A stretch of 32,709 nucleotides of DNA, taken from DAIOGN01 sp036745245. Lineage in GTDB: Bacteria > Zixibacteria > MSB-5A5 > JAUVRN01. The notes beneath the pieces were generated by a model. The model had not been told where the DNA came from and made no database searches. It worked only from the letters and a program-made list of their open reading frames with translations. The stretch is from contig DAIOGN010000023.1 in assembly GCA_036745245.1 (NCBI GenBank), positions 1 to 32,709 on the forward strand. The letters are read 5' to 3'. The position numbers and the translations under genes are program-made. Positions 14,493-22,995 of this stretch are shown piece after piece (position 1 is the stretch's first letter; each line of letters starts with the position of its first letter).

Positions 14493-17168
14493 ATGGTATT
14501 GTATCCGACTCTTGATGGAGCCATGGTGAGCCCGACCTTTACGCAGCCATACTACAATAGAAGCAGACCTCCCCGATCCTGGGGAGGCACTTCGGGCGCG
14601 ACCTCTTTGGCGGCGTCCCTGGTCCTTTTCCTGCTCGCTTCGACGGCGAGTGCCGCCCCGAAACCCGGTGAACGAACCCCCGACCAGGTCCGCTATCGGG
14701 TGGACGCGGCTGGCGAAACCCCCTACGTCACCTTCCGGGTGCATCGGGTGGGCAATCTCGGGCTCAACATCAGCAACACGGGCTATCTTGGAGACCGCAA
14801 GGACTTCTGCACCGGCCTGCCGGTCCCGTCACTCGAGTTTCCCATCAACTCGGGCGTCGAGTACAACTACGCGGGCGGCATCTGGGTGGGTGCCGTGCGC
14901 CACGGCGACACCGTGGTATCCCTGGCGATCACGGGCGGCAGCGGCGTGGGCTCGGAGTTCTGGCCGCGGAAATTCCCCGAAGGCGACATCCTCGAGCGCA
15001 CGACTCGTCCGATTCTCAGGCAGCCCGCCAACTCGCGGTGTCAGGACGTGAAGTTCTCGAATGACGCGGTCTCGGAGCAGGACTTCGTGGCCGTGTATTG
15101 CGACACCCTGGGAGAGGACCTGGGCCTGGGAGGTGAAGAGACCCGCCCGCTCGGCGTGCAGGTGACCCAGAAGAGCTACTCGTGGTCCACCGAGTACGCG
15201 CGCAACTTCGTATTGATGGAAATGACGCTCGAGAACGTGGGCGAAGACACGCTCTACGACCTGTACATGGGGATCTTCATGGATCAGGACGTGTTCGGTC
15301 CGGGGGGCACCTACGACGACGACGTAACGGGGTTCACGCACTCCGTGCCGTCGCCCGTGGGACACGGGTTCCTCGACACCGTCAATCTTGCGTGGATTGC
15401 CGACAACGACGGTGATCCACGCGGTCTCGGGTATGAATCGTGGAACGCCTCGGGCGTCACGGGCCTGCGCGTAGTGCAGGCGCCCGGCAATGTGCAATTC
15501 TCGTTCAACTGGTGGATCTCCAATTCGTCGACGGCGCGTGACTGGGGTCCCAACAAACGCGACACCAAGGTGGTCTTCAAGGACGGCAATCTCGGCACAC
15601 CGGGGAGCGATATCGAGCATTACGCCATCATGTCCAACGGCGAGTTCGACTACCCGCAATGGGAGGCCGCCATCGATCATTCCCTGGAAGGATGGCTGCC
15701 GCCCCCACCCAATCCAGCGCTGGCGGCGGATCTGGCCAACGGATTCGACACGCGGTATCTGTTGTCCTTCGGCCCGTTCGACCTGCGGCCCGACTCCGTA
15801 CTGCCGCTCACCTTTGCCGTGATCGCGGGCGAGAGTTTTCACGTGGACGCGCAGAACTACGTGCGCTATTTCGACGCCGGGGATCCGGCCCCGTGGCTGG
15901 CGAATCTCAATCTCGATGACTTCGCGCTCAATTCGCTCTGGGCGGGATGGGTGTACGACTCGCCGGGCTATGACACCGATGGCGACGGGGTCCGCGGCAA
16001 GTACCGCATCGTGGATGGCGACACGGCCTTCTATACGGGCGATGGGGTTCCCGATTACCAGGGCCCCCCGGCGCCGCCTCCGCCGTCGGAGTTGAAGTAC
16101 TCCACCGAGGCGGGCAAGATCACCATCCGCTGGAATGGGCACGAGTCGGAAACGCGCAAGGATCCGTTCTCGTTCATCCCCGACTTCGAAGGCTACCGCG
16201 TGTACATGAGCCGCACGTTGCTGTCGGCCGACTTCGCCCTCATCGCGTCGCGGGATAACATCAATTACGTGCGCCGGAAGTTCCAGCCGGCCTCCGGCCG
16301 CTGGCAGATTCTCAATCCGCCTTTCACACTCGACTCACTGAAGACCTTGTACGATGACCTGTCCGACACCACGCGCGGATTCCCGTTCCATCCCGACAGC
16401 TATTCCGTCTGCACCGAACCGCTCGCGCTACAGGAGATCGTGCTCGACTCCGTGGACGCGTCGAAGCTCGACACCAACCTGTACTGCTTCGGGCCGTTCG
16501 AAGCCAATGACAAGGTCAACGACACCACAACAGCGTATGAGGTGGACTCGCTTGGACACGAACTGGTGCGGGTGATTCGCAAGGTGTATCCCTACGCGCG
16601 ACCCGAAGATTCCGTGATCTGGCTCACAGACGGCACGCCGGTGGAGTGGCCCTACTACGAATACGAGTTCGCGATCGACGGACTGCAGCTGGCCGAACCG
16701 ATCTTCCTCGCGGTGACGACGTTTGACTTCGGCAGTCCGGCGGCCGAACTGTCGCCCCTCGAATCGTCCCCTCTGGCCAATGCCACTGAGATCTGGCCGA
16801 TCAATTCCGCCTCCGTCGTCGAATCGGAGAGGCCCACACCCGGCGTGTATCCCAATCCCTATCGCCTGGCCGACGACTACAACCTCAATCGGTGGGAGAA
16901 TCCCCGCAGGTTGGAGGACGATGCCGAACGAGCCCGGAAGGTCACGTTCACGAACGTGCCCGACACCTGCTCCATCTCCATCTGGAGCCTGGATGGCGAC
17001 CTGGTACGCCAGCTCGAACACGCCGCGCCGTCCGGAAGCTCCGATGCCACAGTCGTCGTGTGGAACCTCATCACCCGCAATACCCAGGCCGCGAAGACCG
17101 GCGTCTACATCTATACTATTGAGAGCCGATTCGGCACCGACATCGGAAAGCTCGTCATCATTAAGTGA
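14493..17168 (+). CDS. Large secreted protein with FlgD/Por-type C-terminal domain
   Basis: An 891-residue protein. The signal peptide has a long N-region and a hydrophobic core SLAASLVLFLLASTASA, cleaved near residue 54. The first 500 residues form an unknown all-beta region (EYNYAGGIWVGA, YARNFVLMEMTLEN). A Ca-binding-like stretch (DTDGDGVRGKYRIVDGD, TGDGVPDY) precedes a Pro linker and an Ig/FnIII-like domain (ITIRWNGHES...FEGYRVYMSR). The last 110 residues run from VYPNPYRLADDYN to GVYIYTIES...KLVIIK, a FlgD-like/Por-sorting-type module. ATG 14493 or ATG 14523 could be the start; both have poor ribosome-binding sites. The stop codon TGA coincides with the 5' end of the group II intron. Such proteins are large families in FCB-type genomes; the role is unknown. 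Confidence 0.85.
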   Translation: MVLYPTLDGAMVSPTFTQPYYNRSRPPRSWGGTSGATSLAASLVLFLLASTASAAPKPGERTPDQVRYRVDAAGETPYVTFRVHRVGNLGLNISNTGYLGDRKDFCTGLPVPSLEFPINSGVEYNYAGGIWVGAVRHGDTVVSLAITGGSGVGSEFWPRKFPEGDILERTTRPILRQPANSRCQDVKFSNDAVSEQDFVAVYCDTLGEDLGLGGEETRPLGVQVTQKSYSWSTEYARNFVLMEMTLENVGEDTLYDLYMGIFMDQDVFGPGGTYDDDVTGFTHSVPSPVGHGFLDTVNLAWIADNDGDPRGLGYESWNASGVTGLRVVQAPGNVQFSFNWWISNSSTARDWGPNKRDTKVVFKDGNLGTPGSDIEHYAIMSNGEFDYPQWEAAIDHSLEGWLPPPPNPALAADLANGFDTRYLLSFGPFDLRPDSVLPLTFAVIAGESFHVDAQNYVRYFDAGDPAPWLANLNLDDFALNSLWAGWVYDSPGYDTDGDGVRGKYRIVDGDTAFYTGDGVPDYQGPPAPPPPSELKYSTEAGKITIRWNGHESETRKDPFSFIPDFEGYRVYMSRTLLSADFALIASRDNINYVRRKFQPASGRWQILNPPFTLDSLKTLYDDLSDTTRGFPFHPDSYSVCTEPLALQEIVLDSVDASKLDTNLYCFGPFEANDKVNDTTTAYEVDSLGHELVRVIRKVYPYARPEDSVIWLTDGTPVEWPYYEYEFAIDGLQLAEPIFLAVTTFDFGSPAAELSPLESSPLANATEIWPINSASVVESERPTPGVYPNPYRLADDYNLNRWENPRRLEDDAERARKVTFTNVPDTCSISIWSLDGDLVRQLEHAAPSGSSDATVVVWNLITRNTQAAKTGVYIYTIESRFGTDIGKLVIIK

Positions 17169-17588
17169 GTGCCCAGGTAAGGGCGCGTTCATCTAGTTGG
17201 TTGGGAGGTACCAGCCGGGGTAATTGCCTGTCAGCCCCGTAGCGAGGGATCGGGGGTGGAGTGGCAACATTTCATCTCTAAGCGATCCGACAAAGCCTTC
17301 TTCAAGGAGGGCAACGCGAACCGGCAGGTCGTAACGCGAGTGAACCTAAGTGTAGCCTCGTAAATACTGAGGAAGAGGAGGGCGACCCTGTATTTGATGG
17401 GGGAAGCCAGGATCTCGGGACATTGGGACAGGCGTACCCCCGAGACTCCTCCGGGGTATCAGGGGCGACATGCCGGGAGAGAGAACGCGTCAACTGGGGA
17501 GGCCCTTCCGGGCCTTTGCTTTTCGGAGCAGAGAGCAGCTTCCGATATAAGGTGGCACCGAAGTTCGGGAGTGTCCGGAAGGGAGTCG

Positions 17589-17598
17589 NNNNNNNNNN
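17589..17598. other. Assembly gap (10 N) inside the intron
   Basis: Ten N bases in domain II of the intron. In relatives only a short stem is expected here, so the true missing sequence is probably small, but its length is not known. Confidence 0.9.
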
Positions 17599-17680
17599 AG
17601 TACCGCAGACGCCGGTGACAACATAACACCGGAGGAGGGAAGGGCTCCTGCTGTGGGTGCGATCTGAAGAAGGAAGGGAC

Positions 17681-17819
17681 ATGCGCATTGCGAGAGCTAA
17701 TAAGCGCGAGCAGTAAAGTTCAGGACCTTCAGAGGAAGCTAGGGGAGAAGCCTGTACCACGACTATCGCATCACCTGGTCGTGGAGCCGTCCCTGAGTTC
17801 CCACAGGAAAGCCGTGTGA
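17681..17819 (+). pseudogene. Remnant of the intron-encoded reverse transcriptase N-terminus
   Basis: ATG at 17681 reads MRIARANKREQ and stops at TAA (17714-17716). Starting at 17718 in the next frame is VQDLQRKLGEKP, which resembles the beginning of group II intron reverse transcriptases (LQRKL). Removing one base at the TAA joins both parts into a single frame. After about 20 more residues the frame stops inside domain V. The reverse-transcriptase core, maturase and DNA-binding parts are absent, so the protein was lost by internal deletion followed by frameshift. Confidence 0.45.
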
Positions 17820-17950
17820 GGGAAAACCTCACGCACGGTTTGATGAGGGGCGTCTGGAGACCGGGTATGGAAACGGGACTGAGGCGTGACCGAAAGGCGC
17901 ACGATACACCACCCGTTCCCTGCAGCCGCGGCGCCAGACGCCTACTCTAC
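17810..17950 (+). ncRNA. Group II intron domains V and VI
   Basis: Domain V is 32 nt with the AGC triad at its base (AGCCGTG), a GTGAGG/CCTCAC-type distal stem with an A-rich loop, and the CACGCACGG side. After the linker GATGA, domain VI pairs GGCGTCTGG with CCAGACGCC and closes with the TACTCTAC end. The domain VI loop is about 75 nt, much longer than the usual few nucleotides, and contains a further hairpin-rich segment (17857-17932). Confidence 0.75.
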
Positions 17951-18167
17951 AAAGCTTCGTACCGCAAAGGCCGACGCCAGGTCGGTCTGCCTTCCCCTCA
18001 GCTTGCATAAACTCCTACGAATTAACCGCTTACGCCATTATTAAGATTTCCACATCCACCTAATCTTAATTTGGAGTTACACCCATGTGATATTACCGTA
18101 ACAATTGTCTGGTGCGATCGGACCGGCACTTTGCCGCCCGATATAAGCCAATGGAGGGGAATGAGCT
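17951..18167. other. Intergenic region after the intron, with an AT-rich stretch
   Basis: The bases just after the intron (GGCCGAC-GCCAG-GTCGGTC at about 17969-17988) can form a hairpin and may be the original terminator of the secreted-protein gene. Bases 18001-18110 are much richer in A and T than the rest of the window and hold the inverted repeat at 18040-18070. They probably serve as the promoter region of the SH3-like gene. Confidence 0.4.
18040..18070. repeat. 9-bp inverted repeat in AT-rich DNA
   Basis: ATTAAGATT and AATCTTAAT are perfect 9-bp arms separated by 13 bp. It lies about 100 bp upstream of the SH3-like gene and is a regulator-site candidate; the low GC of the stem argues against a terminator. 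Confidence 0.45.
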
Positions 18168-18491
18168 ATGACATTCGGACTGCTACACGCCACAATGGTG
18201 GCCATGCTCACCGCCGGCGCCGGCCAGCCAGTTCAGCCGGAGGTTCAAGATCTCTTCAGCACCGAGGTGGCCACCGTCCTTCCCTCTTCTGTAGACCTCT
18301 ATGCGGATGCCAGTTCCATTCAGCCCGTCGTGGACAGGCTGCACCGGGGAGACCAGGCCATTGTGATTTTCGTTCAGGGCAACTGGTTCAAAGTGCGTGG
18401 CTCTGACGGCCGAGAAGGCTGGCTGGAGCGCACGTCTACATCCACTCGCTTCGAAAACCTGGCCGCTACCGAAATTCTGGCTGGTCGGTAG
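18168..18491 (+). CDS. Exported bacterial SH3-like protein
   Basis: A 107-residue protein with a short N-terminal hydrophobic signal (LLHATMVAMLTAGAG). Residues 35-87 form a bacterial SH3 (SH3_3-like) domain: ATVLPSSVDLYADAS, then RLHRGDQAIVIFVQGNWFKV and GREGWLER, where the W and the GW pair are typical. Such domains bind peptidoglycan or peptides in the periplasm. The ATG has GGAGGGGA upstream. It ends 2 bp before the convergent RND pump gene. Confidence 0.78.
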   Translation: MTFGLLHATMVAMLTAGAGQPVQPEVQDLFSTEVATVLPSSVDLYADASSIQPVVDRLHRGDQAIVIFVQGNWFKVRGSDGREGWLERTSTSTRFENLAATEILAGR

Positions 18492-18493
18492 TT

Positions 18494-21400
18494 TCAGTCG
18501 TCTCCCAGGGTCGAAACAGCTGCGGCTCCTCTCCGCGGATCCGTACGAGTTCCCATGATGCTGTAGAGAATCGGCAGCACCACCAGAGTCAGCAAGGTCG
18601 ATGAGATCAGACCGCCGATGACGACGGTGGCCAGCGGCCTCTGAACTTCGGCGCCAATTCCGGTATTGAATGCCATAGGCACGAATCCCAGGCTCGCCAC
18701 CAGGGCAGTCATGAGCACGGGTCTCAATCGCCGATGGGCCGCCTGTGGGATGGCCTGGTGCAAAGGCATTCCCTCCGCCAGGTACTGACGAATCGTGGAG
18801 ACAAGGACCATGTCTCCAAGCACCGAAACCCCCGCCAGCGCCACAAAACCCACGGCCGCGGAGATGCTGAAGGGCATGTCCCTGAGCCATAACGCCACGA
18901 TTCCACCAATCGCCGCAAACGGTACTCCGGTGAATACGCGTGCGGCGTCGAGGATCCGCCGGTAGGTAAGGTACAGGAGGCTGAAAATGAGGATCAGGGC
19001 GATGGGCACCACAATCAGAAGCCGACGCTGTGCCCGCTGGAGGTTCTCGAATTGGCCGCCAAAGCGCACGAAGTAGCCTTCCGGGAGGACCACCTGCTCA
19101 TTCAGCGACCGCGTTAACTCTGCAACGAAGCTACCTACATCGCGACCTCTCACGTTGGATTGCACCACCACGCGCCGCTTTCCCCACTCTCGCTGGATCG
19201 TAGACGGGCTTTCGACCATTCGGATTCGCGTGAGGCGATCCAACGGAATCTGATCCCCCTGGGCCGAAGTGACAAGGATACGGCCCACTGCAGCGGCATC
19301 GACCCTGTATCGGTTGTCCAGAGACACGGCGATGGGAAACCGCCGTTCTCCGTCTTGAAGGACGCCCACTTCGCGCGTGCCCAGAGCGGAGATGGCGTCG
19401 AGAACATCACGCGCGGGTATGCCATGGCGCGCAATCGCCTGCCGGTCCACCTCGATCTCCAGAACAGGCTGGCCCGTAATCTGTTCCACGAACACATCGG
19501 CCGAGCCCGAAGTCCGCTTCACAACCGCCTCAATCTCGCGCGCTTTGCTTTCGAGCAACGCGAAGTCGTCTCCAAAGAGTTTGATGCCCACATCGGCGCG
19601 AATCCCGGCGACCATCTCGTTGACCCGCATCTCGATCGGCTGTGTAAATACCATCCGCATGCCCGGGAATCCCGACATCATCTCTTCCATGGATGCGACC
19701 AGCTCGCTTTGTGTGCGACCGTGCGTCCATTGATTGCGTGGCTTCAGCGTGATGAAGACGTCGGACAGTTCCAGACCCATGGGATCCGTGGCGACCTCGG
19801 CCGTGCCCGTGCGCGTCCAGATTCGCTCAATCTCATCCGGGTACGCCTCCAACAGCGCTTTCTCAATCTGCGTCCCATACCTCACCGACTCGTCCAGGGA
19901 CACTCCCGCAAGGCGGATGGTGTTGATGACGATGGCTCCCTCCTGCAAGCGGGGCACAAACTCCGAACCCAGGCGCGTCGCCAACAGAGTCGCGCCGACG
20001 AGGCTCAGTCCGGCCAGGACCAATACGAGTTTGGGCCGCCCAAGCGCCTTGACGAGGATGGGGCGGTAGAGGCGGCCCAAACTCGCTACAAGCCAGTTTT
20101 CTTTCTCAGACCTCCGCTGGGGAAGAAACGTAGCGCACAAGGCGGGCATCAACGTGAGCGAGAGCACCAGCGAGCCCAGCAGAGCGAATATGACGGTGAG
20201 GGCCATCGGCTGGAACAGCTTCCCTTCGACCCCTTCCAGCGCGAGGATGGGAAGGTACACGATCATGATAATGAGCTCGCCGAACATGGTGGGGCGACGG
20301 ACCTCGATCGCGGCCTGACGCACCACCTCCGCGCGGGATTGGCTCCCGTCATTCTCTCCCAATCGGCGTACCGAGTTTTCGACCATGATGACTGAACTGT
20401 CCACGATCAATCCGAAATCGATGGCCCCCAGGCTCATGAGGGTCCCGGCGATGCCAGCACGCAGCATGAGGTCAAACGCGAACAGCATGGAGAGGGGAAT
20501 GGCAGAGGCCACGATCAATCCAGCTCGAACGTTTCCGAGGAATACAAACAGCACGGCAATCACCAGGGCGGCGCCCTCGAACAGATTGGTTCTGACAGTC
20601 TTCAGAACATGGTCGACGAGTTCCGTGCGATCGTACACCGGCGTCACGTCAACGTCCTTTGGAACACTCTTTCGGATCTCGTCCAGGCGCACGCGGAGCC
20701 GCCGTGCCACATCGTGGCTGTTCTCGCCCATGAGCATGAACCCGAGCCCCAGCACGACTTCGCCGGTCCCCGAGGCCGTGACGGCACCACGGCGTATTTC
20801 ACGTCCTTCCACGACCTTCGCCACGTCACGAATGCGTGTGGGGATGCCGTCCTGCGCCGCGATGATGATCTCTTCAATGTCTGACGGATGCGTGACCAAC
20901 CCGATCCCCTGAATCAACGCCGACTGACCCGCCTGATCCAGGGCTCCACCACCCACGTTTTGATTGTTGTGTTCCAATGCCTCCATTAATTCGGTAAGAG
21001 TGAGACCATGCTTGGCAAGATTGACCGGATCGATTAGAACGTGCCACTGCCTTTCATCCCCTCCCCAGGTATTGACCTCGGCCAAACCGGGGACGGTGCG
21101 AAGTTGGGGCTTGATGATCCAGTCCTGCACAGCCCGCAAGTCGCTCAGCCGTTTGTCTGTACCGGAGACGAAGTAGTGGAAGATTTCTCCGAGCCCCGTG
21201 GCCACCGGACCAAGCTGTGGTCGCTCCAGTCCCGAGGGCAGCTCTACGGATTGCAGGCGCTCCGAGAGAACCTGGCGCGCCAGGTAGATGTCCATTCCCT
21301 CGTCGAAGATCACGGTCACCTGCGACAGGCCGAACTTGGAGATCGAGCGCACTTCGGTGAGCCCGGGCAGACCGGAGATGGCCTGCTCCACGGGAAAGGT

Positions 21401-21595
21401 GATCTGCCGCTCGATCTCCAGGGGGGACAGTGACTCCGCCACCGTATTGATCTGAACCTGCACGGGAGTCGTGTCCGGGAACGCATCGATGGGCAGACGC
21501 AGGAACGCCAGAAACCCTGCGAAGGCTAGAGCAATTGTCGCCACGATGACCGCGATGCGGTGATCGATGGACCAGCCGATGACCTTATTCAGCAC
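18494..21595 (-). CDS. CzcA/CusA-type heavy-metal RND efflux pump (unit A)
   Basis: A 1033-residue inner-membrane proton antiporter of the heavy-metal efflux RND family. It moves metal ions from the periplasm or cytoplasm through an adaptor and outer-membrane channel. Visible are the first helix and FLRLPIDAFPDTTPVQVQIN, the large periplasmic loops, and the helix-4 proton-relay signature DFGLIVDSSVIMVEN with Asp393, Asp399 and Glu406. Those three acids match the essential residues of CzcA; the usual DG is DS here. QPIEMRVNEMVAGIRADVGIKLFGDD fits CzcA-like (Zn/Co/Cd/Ni) more than CusA-like pumps, but the metal is not certain. The start is 13 bp behind the adaptor gene stop. It is the last gene of the efflux operon and full length. 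Confidence 0.95.
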   Translation of the reverse strand: MLNKVIGWSIDHRIAVIVATIALAFAGFLAFLRLPIDAFPDTTPVQVQINTVAESLSPLEIERQITFPVEQAISGLPGLTEVRSISKFGLSQVTVIFDEGMDIYLARQVLSERLQSVELPSGLERPQLGPVATGLGEIFHYFVSGTDKRLSDLRAVQDWIIKPQLRTVPGLAEVNTWGGDERQWHVLIDPVNLAKHGLTLTELMEALEHNNQNVGGGALDQAGQSALIQGIGLVTHPSDIEEIIIAAQDGIPTRIRDVAKVVEGREIRRGAVTASGTGEVVLGLGFMLMGENSHDVARRLRVRLDEIRKSVPKDVDVTPVYDRTELVDHVLKTVRTNLFEGAALVIAVLFVFLGNVRAGLIVASAIPLSMLFAFDLMLRAGIAGTLMSLGAIDFGLIVDSSVIMVENSVRRLGENDGSQSRAEVVRQAAIEVRRPTMFGELIIMIVYLPILALEGVEGKLFQPMALTVIFALLGSLVLSLTLMPALCATFLPQRRSEKENWLVASLGRLYRPILVKALGRPKLVLVLAGLSLVGATLLATRLGSEFVPRLQEGAIVINTIRLAGVSLDESVRYGTQIEKALLEAYPDEIERIWTRTGTAEVATDPMGLELSDVFITLKPRNQWTHGRTQSELVASMEEMMSGFPGMRMVFTQPIEMRVNEMVAGIRADVGIKLFGDDFALLESKAREIEAVVKRTSGSADVFVEQITGQPVLEIEVDRQAIARHGIPARDVLDAISALGTREVGVLQDGERRFPIAVSLDNRYRVDAAAVGRILVTSAQGDQIPLDRLTRIRMVESPSTIQREWGKRRVVVQSNVRGRDVGSFVAELTRSLNEQVVLPEGYFVRFGGQFENLQRAQRRLLIVVPIALILIFSLLYLTYRRILDAARVFTGVPFAAIGGIVALWLRDMPFSISAAVGFVALAGVSVLGDMVLVSTIRQYLAEGMPLHQAIPQAAHRRLRPVLMTALVASLGFVPMAFNTGIGAEVQRPLATVVIGGLISSTLLTLVVLPILYSIMGTRTDPRRGAAAVSTLGDD

Positions 21596-21607
21596 AGCCG
21601 GGCTCCG

Positions 21608-22993
21608 TCACGATCCGGGTTTCTCTACTTCACAACAGCCGGCTCCGATGCTCCCCTTCAAGGTCTCGGTCTTGAGAAGGAAGCTCCCCGTGGTGACCAC
21701 GCGTTCGCCCGCGCTCAGGCCCGACATCACGATCATATGAGCTTCATCGGAGGGCAGGGTCCGAACTCTGCGGACATGGTACTCGCTTTCGCCCACTCGG
21801 ATAAACACCATCTGGACACCGCCCGTCTCCTGCACGGCGGTCCGCGGCACCGTCACACCTGCGTCGGACGAGCGCGAGAGAATGTGAGCTCGGGCAAACA
21901 TGTTGCCTCGGAGCGCCCCCTCCCGATTGTCGATGAGGGCGCGTGCCTTGATCGTGCGGGTGCCTGCATCGATGACAGGCGCAACATACTTGATCACGCC
22001 GACAAATTCCCGATCGGGCAACGCATCCACCTCGAGCACGACGCGCTGGCCCTCCGAAACGTCGGCCGCGTGCGCCTCTGGTACATTGATCTCGGCCCAG
22101 AGGACGGAGGTGTTGACAATTGCAAACAATGTAGACTCCGGATCCACGCGTGTGCCCACGCTGAGGTGTCGCTGAGTCACCACTCCCGGAATGGGGGCCA
22201 GCAGTTCGTAGAGCCCGCCCTCCCCCTCGCCGGCTCCGGCCATGTCAAGGCTTGCAAGTGAGGCGGAGATGTCCGCCGACGCTTCTTCGACGTCCCGCCT
22301 CGCGATCTCTAGCTCAACGGACGATACAATCCCCTTCTCGAAGAGGTCTTTCGCTCGCGCATAGGTCGCTTCTGCCACGGTACTCCGTGCACGGGCGGAC
22401 TGAAGACTCGCCCGTTCGTGCGCCAGTTCTGCGCTTTCGATGAGCGCCAGGGGCTGTCCCTGACTCACCGATGCACCGACGTCCACACGGAACCCTCGAA
22501 TCACCCCGGGCAGGGTCACATTGACCAGAGCGCTTTTGGAGTTGTCGACCACCAGAGTCGCCGTGGCAACTACGACGGCCGCCTCTCCCCCTGGCTGAAC
22601 TTCCGCCGTCTCGATGCCAGACTGTCTGGCGACCTCGGCCGACTTGAGCTTCACCACCATGCCATTCGCCGGTGCACCATCCACCGTCAGGTCCACGCTC
22701 GGCCGTCCGCCCTTGTCGGGATGACAGATTGGGCAGAAGGATTCCGGAAAGTCGTGTTCCGCGCACCAGTCCCCCTTAGACTTGAAGATCGGGGCCAGTT
22801 TCGGATTGCACTTGGTGCACACGGCCTCCAGGACTCCGTGCTCCGCGCACATGGCCTCCGGATCGGACGCCTCAGTGACAGGCGTCTGTGGTGTGGCCGA
22901 TGACTGCACGGGCACTTGAGCCGGATCCCCTGTTCCCTGGCATGCGGCCAGGGCGAAACACAAAAGAGCGGACAGGGCAATGCAATAAGTCAT
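21608..22993 (-). CDS. Periplasmic adaptor (CusB/CzcB-like) with N-terminal Cys modules
   Basis: A 461-residue lipoprotein (lipobox FALAAC, Cys18) that should link the pump of unit A to an outer-membrane channel. Residues 48-92 hold two copies of C-x2-H-x6-C-x2-C-[NH]-P (Cys49/His52/Cys59/Cys62 and Cys77/His80/Cys87/Cys90), which are probable metal-binding sites. The membrane-fusion part follows: barrel-sandwich strands around LPGVIRGFRVDVGASVSQGQPLALIES, an alpha-hairpin ARARSTVAEATYARAKDLFEKGIVS, and LYELLAPIPGVVTQRHLSVG. The C-terminus has another Cys pair (GAGCCEVEKPGS). ATG 22993 is chosen because it gives the signal peptide and has GGAGGG upstream; the frame continues upstream over a neighbouring gene. 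It is 2 bp from the Cys-rich lipoprotein gene. Confidence 0.9.
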   Translation of the reverse strand: MTYCIALSALLCFALAACQGTGDPAQVPVQSSATPQTPVTEASDPEAMCAEHGVLEAVCTKCNPKLAPIFKSKGDWCAEHDFPESFCPICHPDKGGRPSVDLTVDGAPANGMVVKLKSAEVARQSGIETAEVQPGGEAAVVVATATLVVDNSKSALVNVTLPGVIRGFRVDVGASVSQGQPLALIESAELAHERASLQSARARSTVAEATYARAKDLFEKGIVSSVELEIARRDVEEASADISASLASLDMAGAGEGEGGLYELLAPIPGVVTQRHLSVGTRVDPESTLFAIVNTSVLWAEINVPEAHAADVSEGQRVVLEVDALPDREFVGVIKYVAPVIDAGTRTIKARALIDNREGALRGNMFARAHILSRSSDAGVTVPRTAVQETGGVQMVFIRVGESEYHVRRVRTLPSDEAHMIVMSGLSAGERVVTTGSFLLKTETLKGSIGAGCCEVEKPGS

Positions 22994-22995
22994 CG

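Larger units (their letters stand above)
17165..17950 (+). mobile_element. Group II intron RNA, reverse-transcriptase gene lost
   Basis: About 785 nt. The 5' end (GTGAG, or GAGTG two bases later) leads into the first hairpin (GTGCCC/GGGCGC). Known domain I segments of bacterial group II introns follow: GTTCATCTAGTTGGTTGGGA, TGCCTGTCAGCCCCGTAGCG and GTGGAGTGGCAACATTTCAT. Further on are AGTACCGCAGACGCC and GGAGGGAAGG (domains II-III). Domain V (17810-17841) begins AGCCGTG and ends CACGGTTT. Domain VI ends at CCTACTCTAC (17950), a usual 3' end. Domain IV has only about 150 nt, so the intron-encoded reverse transcriptase is missing except for a remnant. It could move only with a maturase supplied elsewhere. 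The 10 N at 17589-17598 lie within domain II. Exact 5' end is uncertain by two bases. Confidence 0.88.

Noticed and set aside
14829..16142. Long minus-strand frame opposite the large secreted protein
   Set aside because: Antisense to a gene with a signal peptide and a known C-terminal domain; composition is rich in His/Arg/Val as is common for shadows in GC-rich DNA.
17302..17832. Minus-strand frame across the intron
   Set aside because: It crosses the N gap and is antisense to the conserved intron RNA; no gene is likely.
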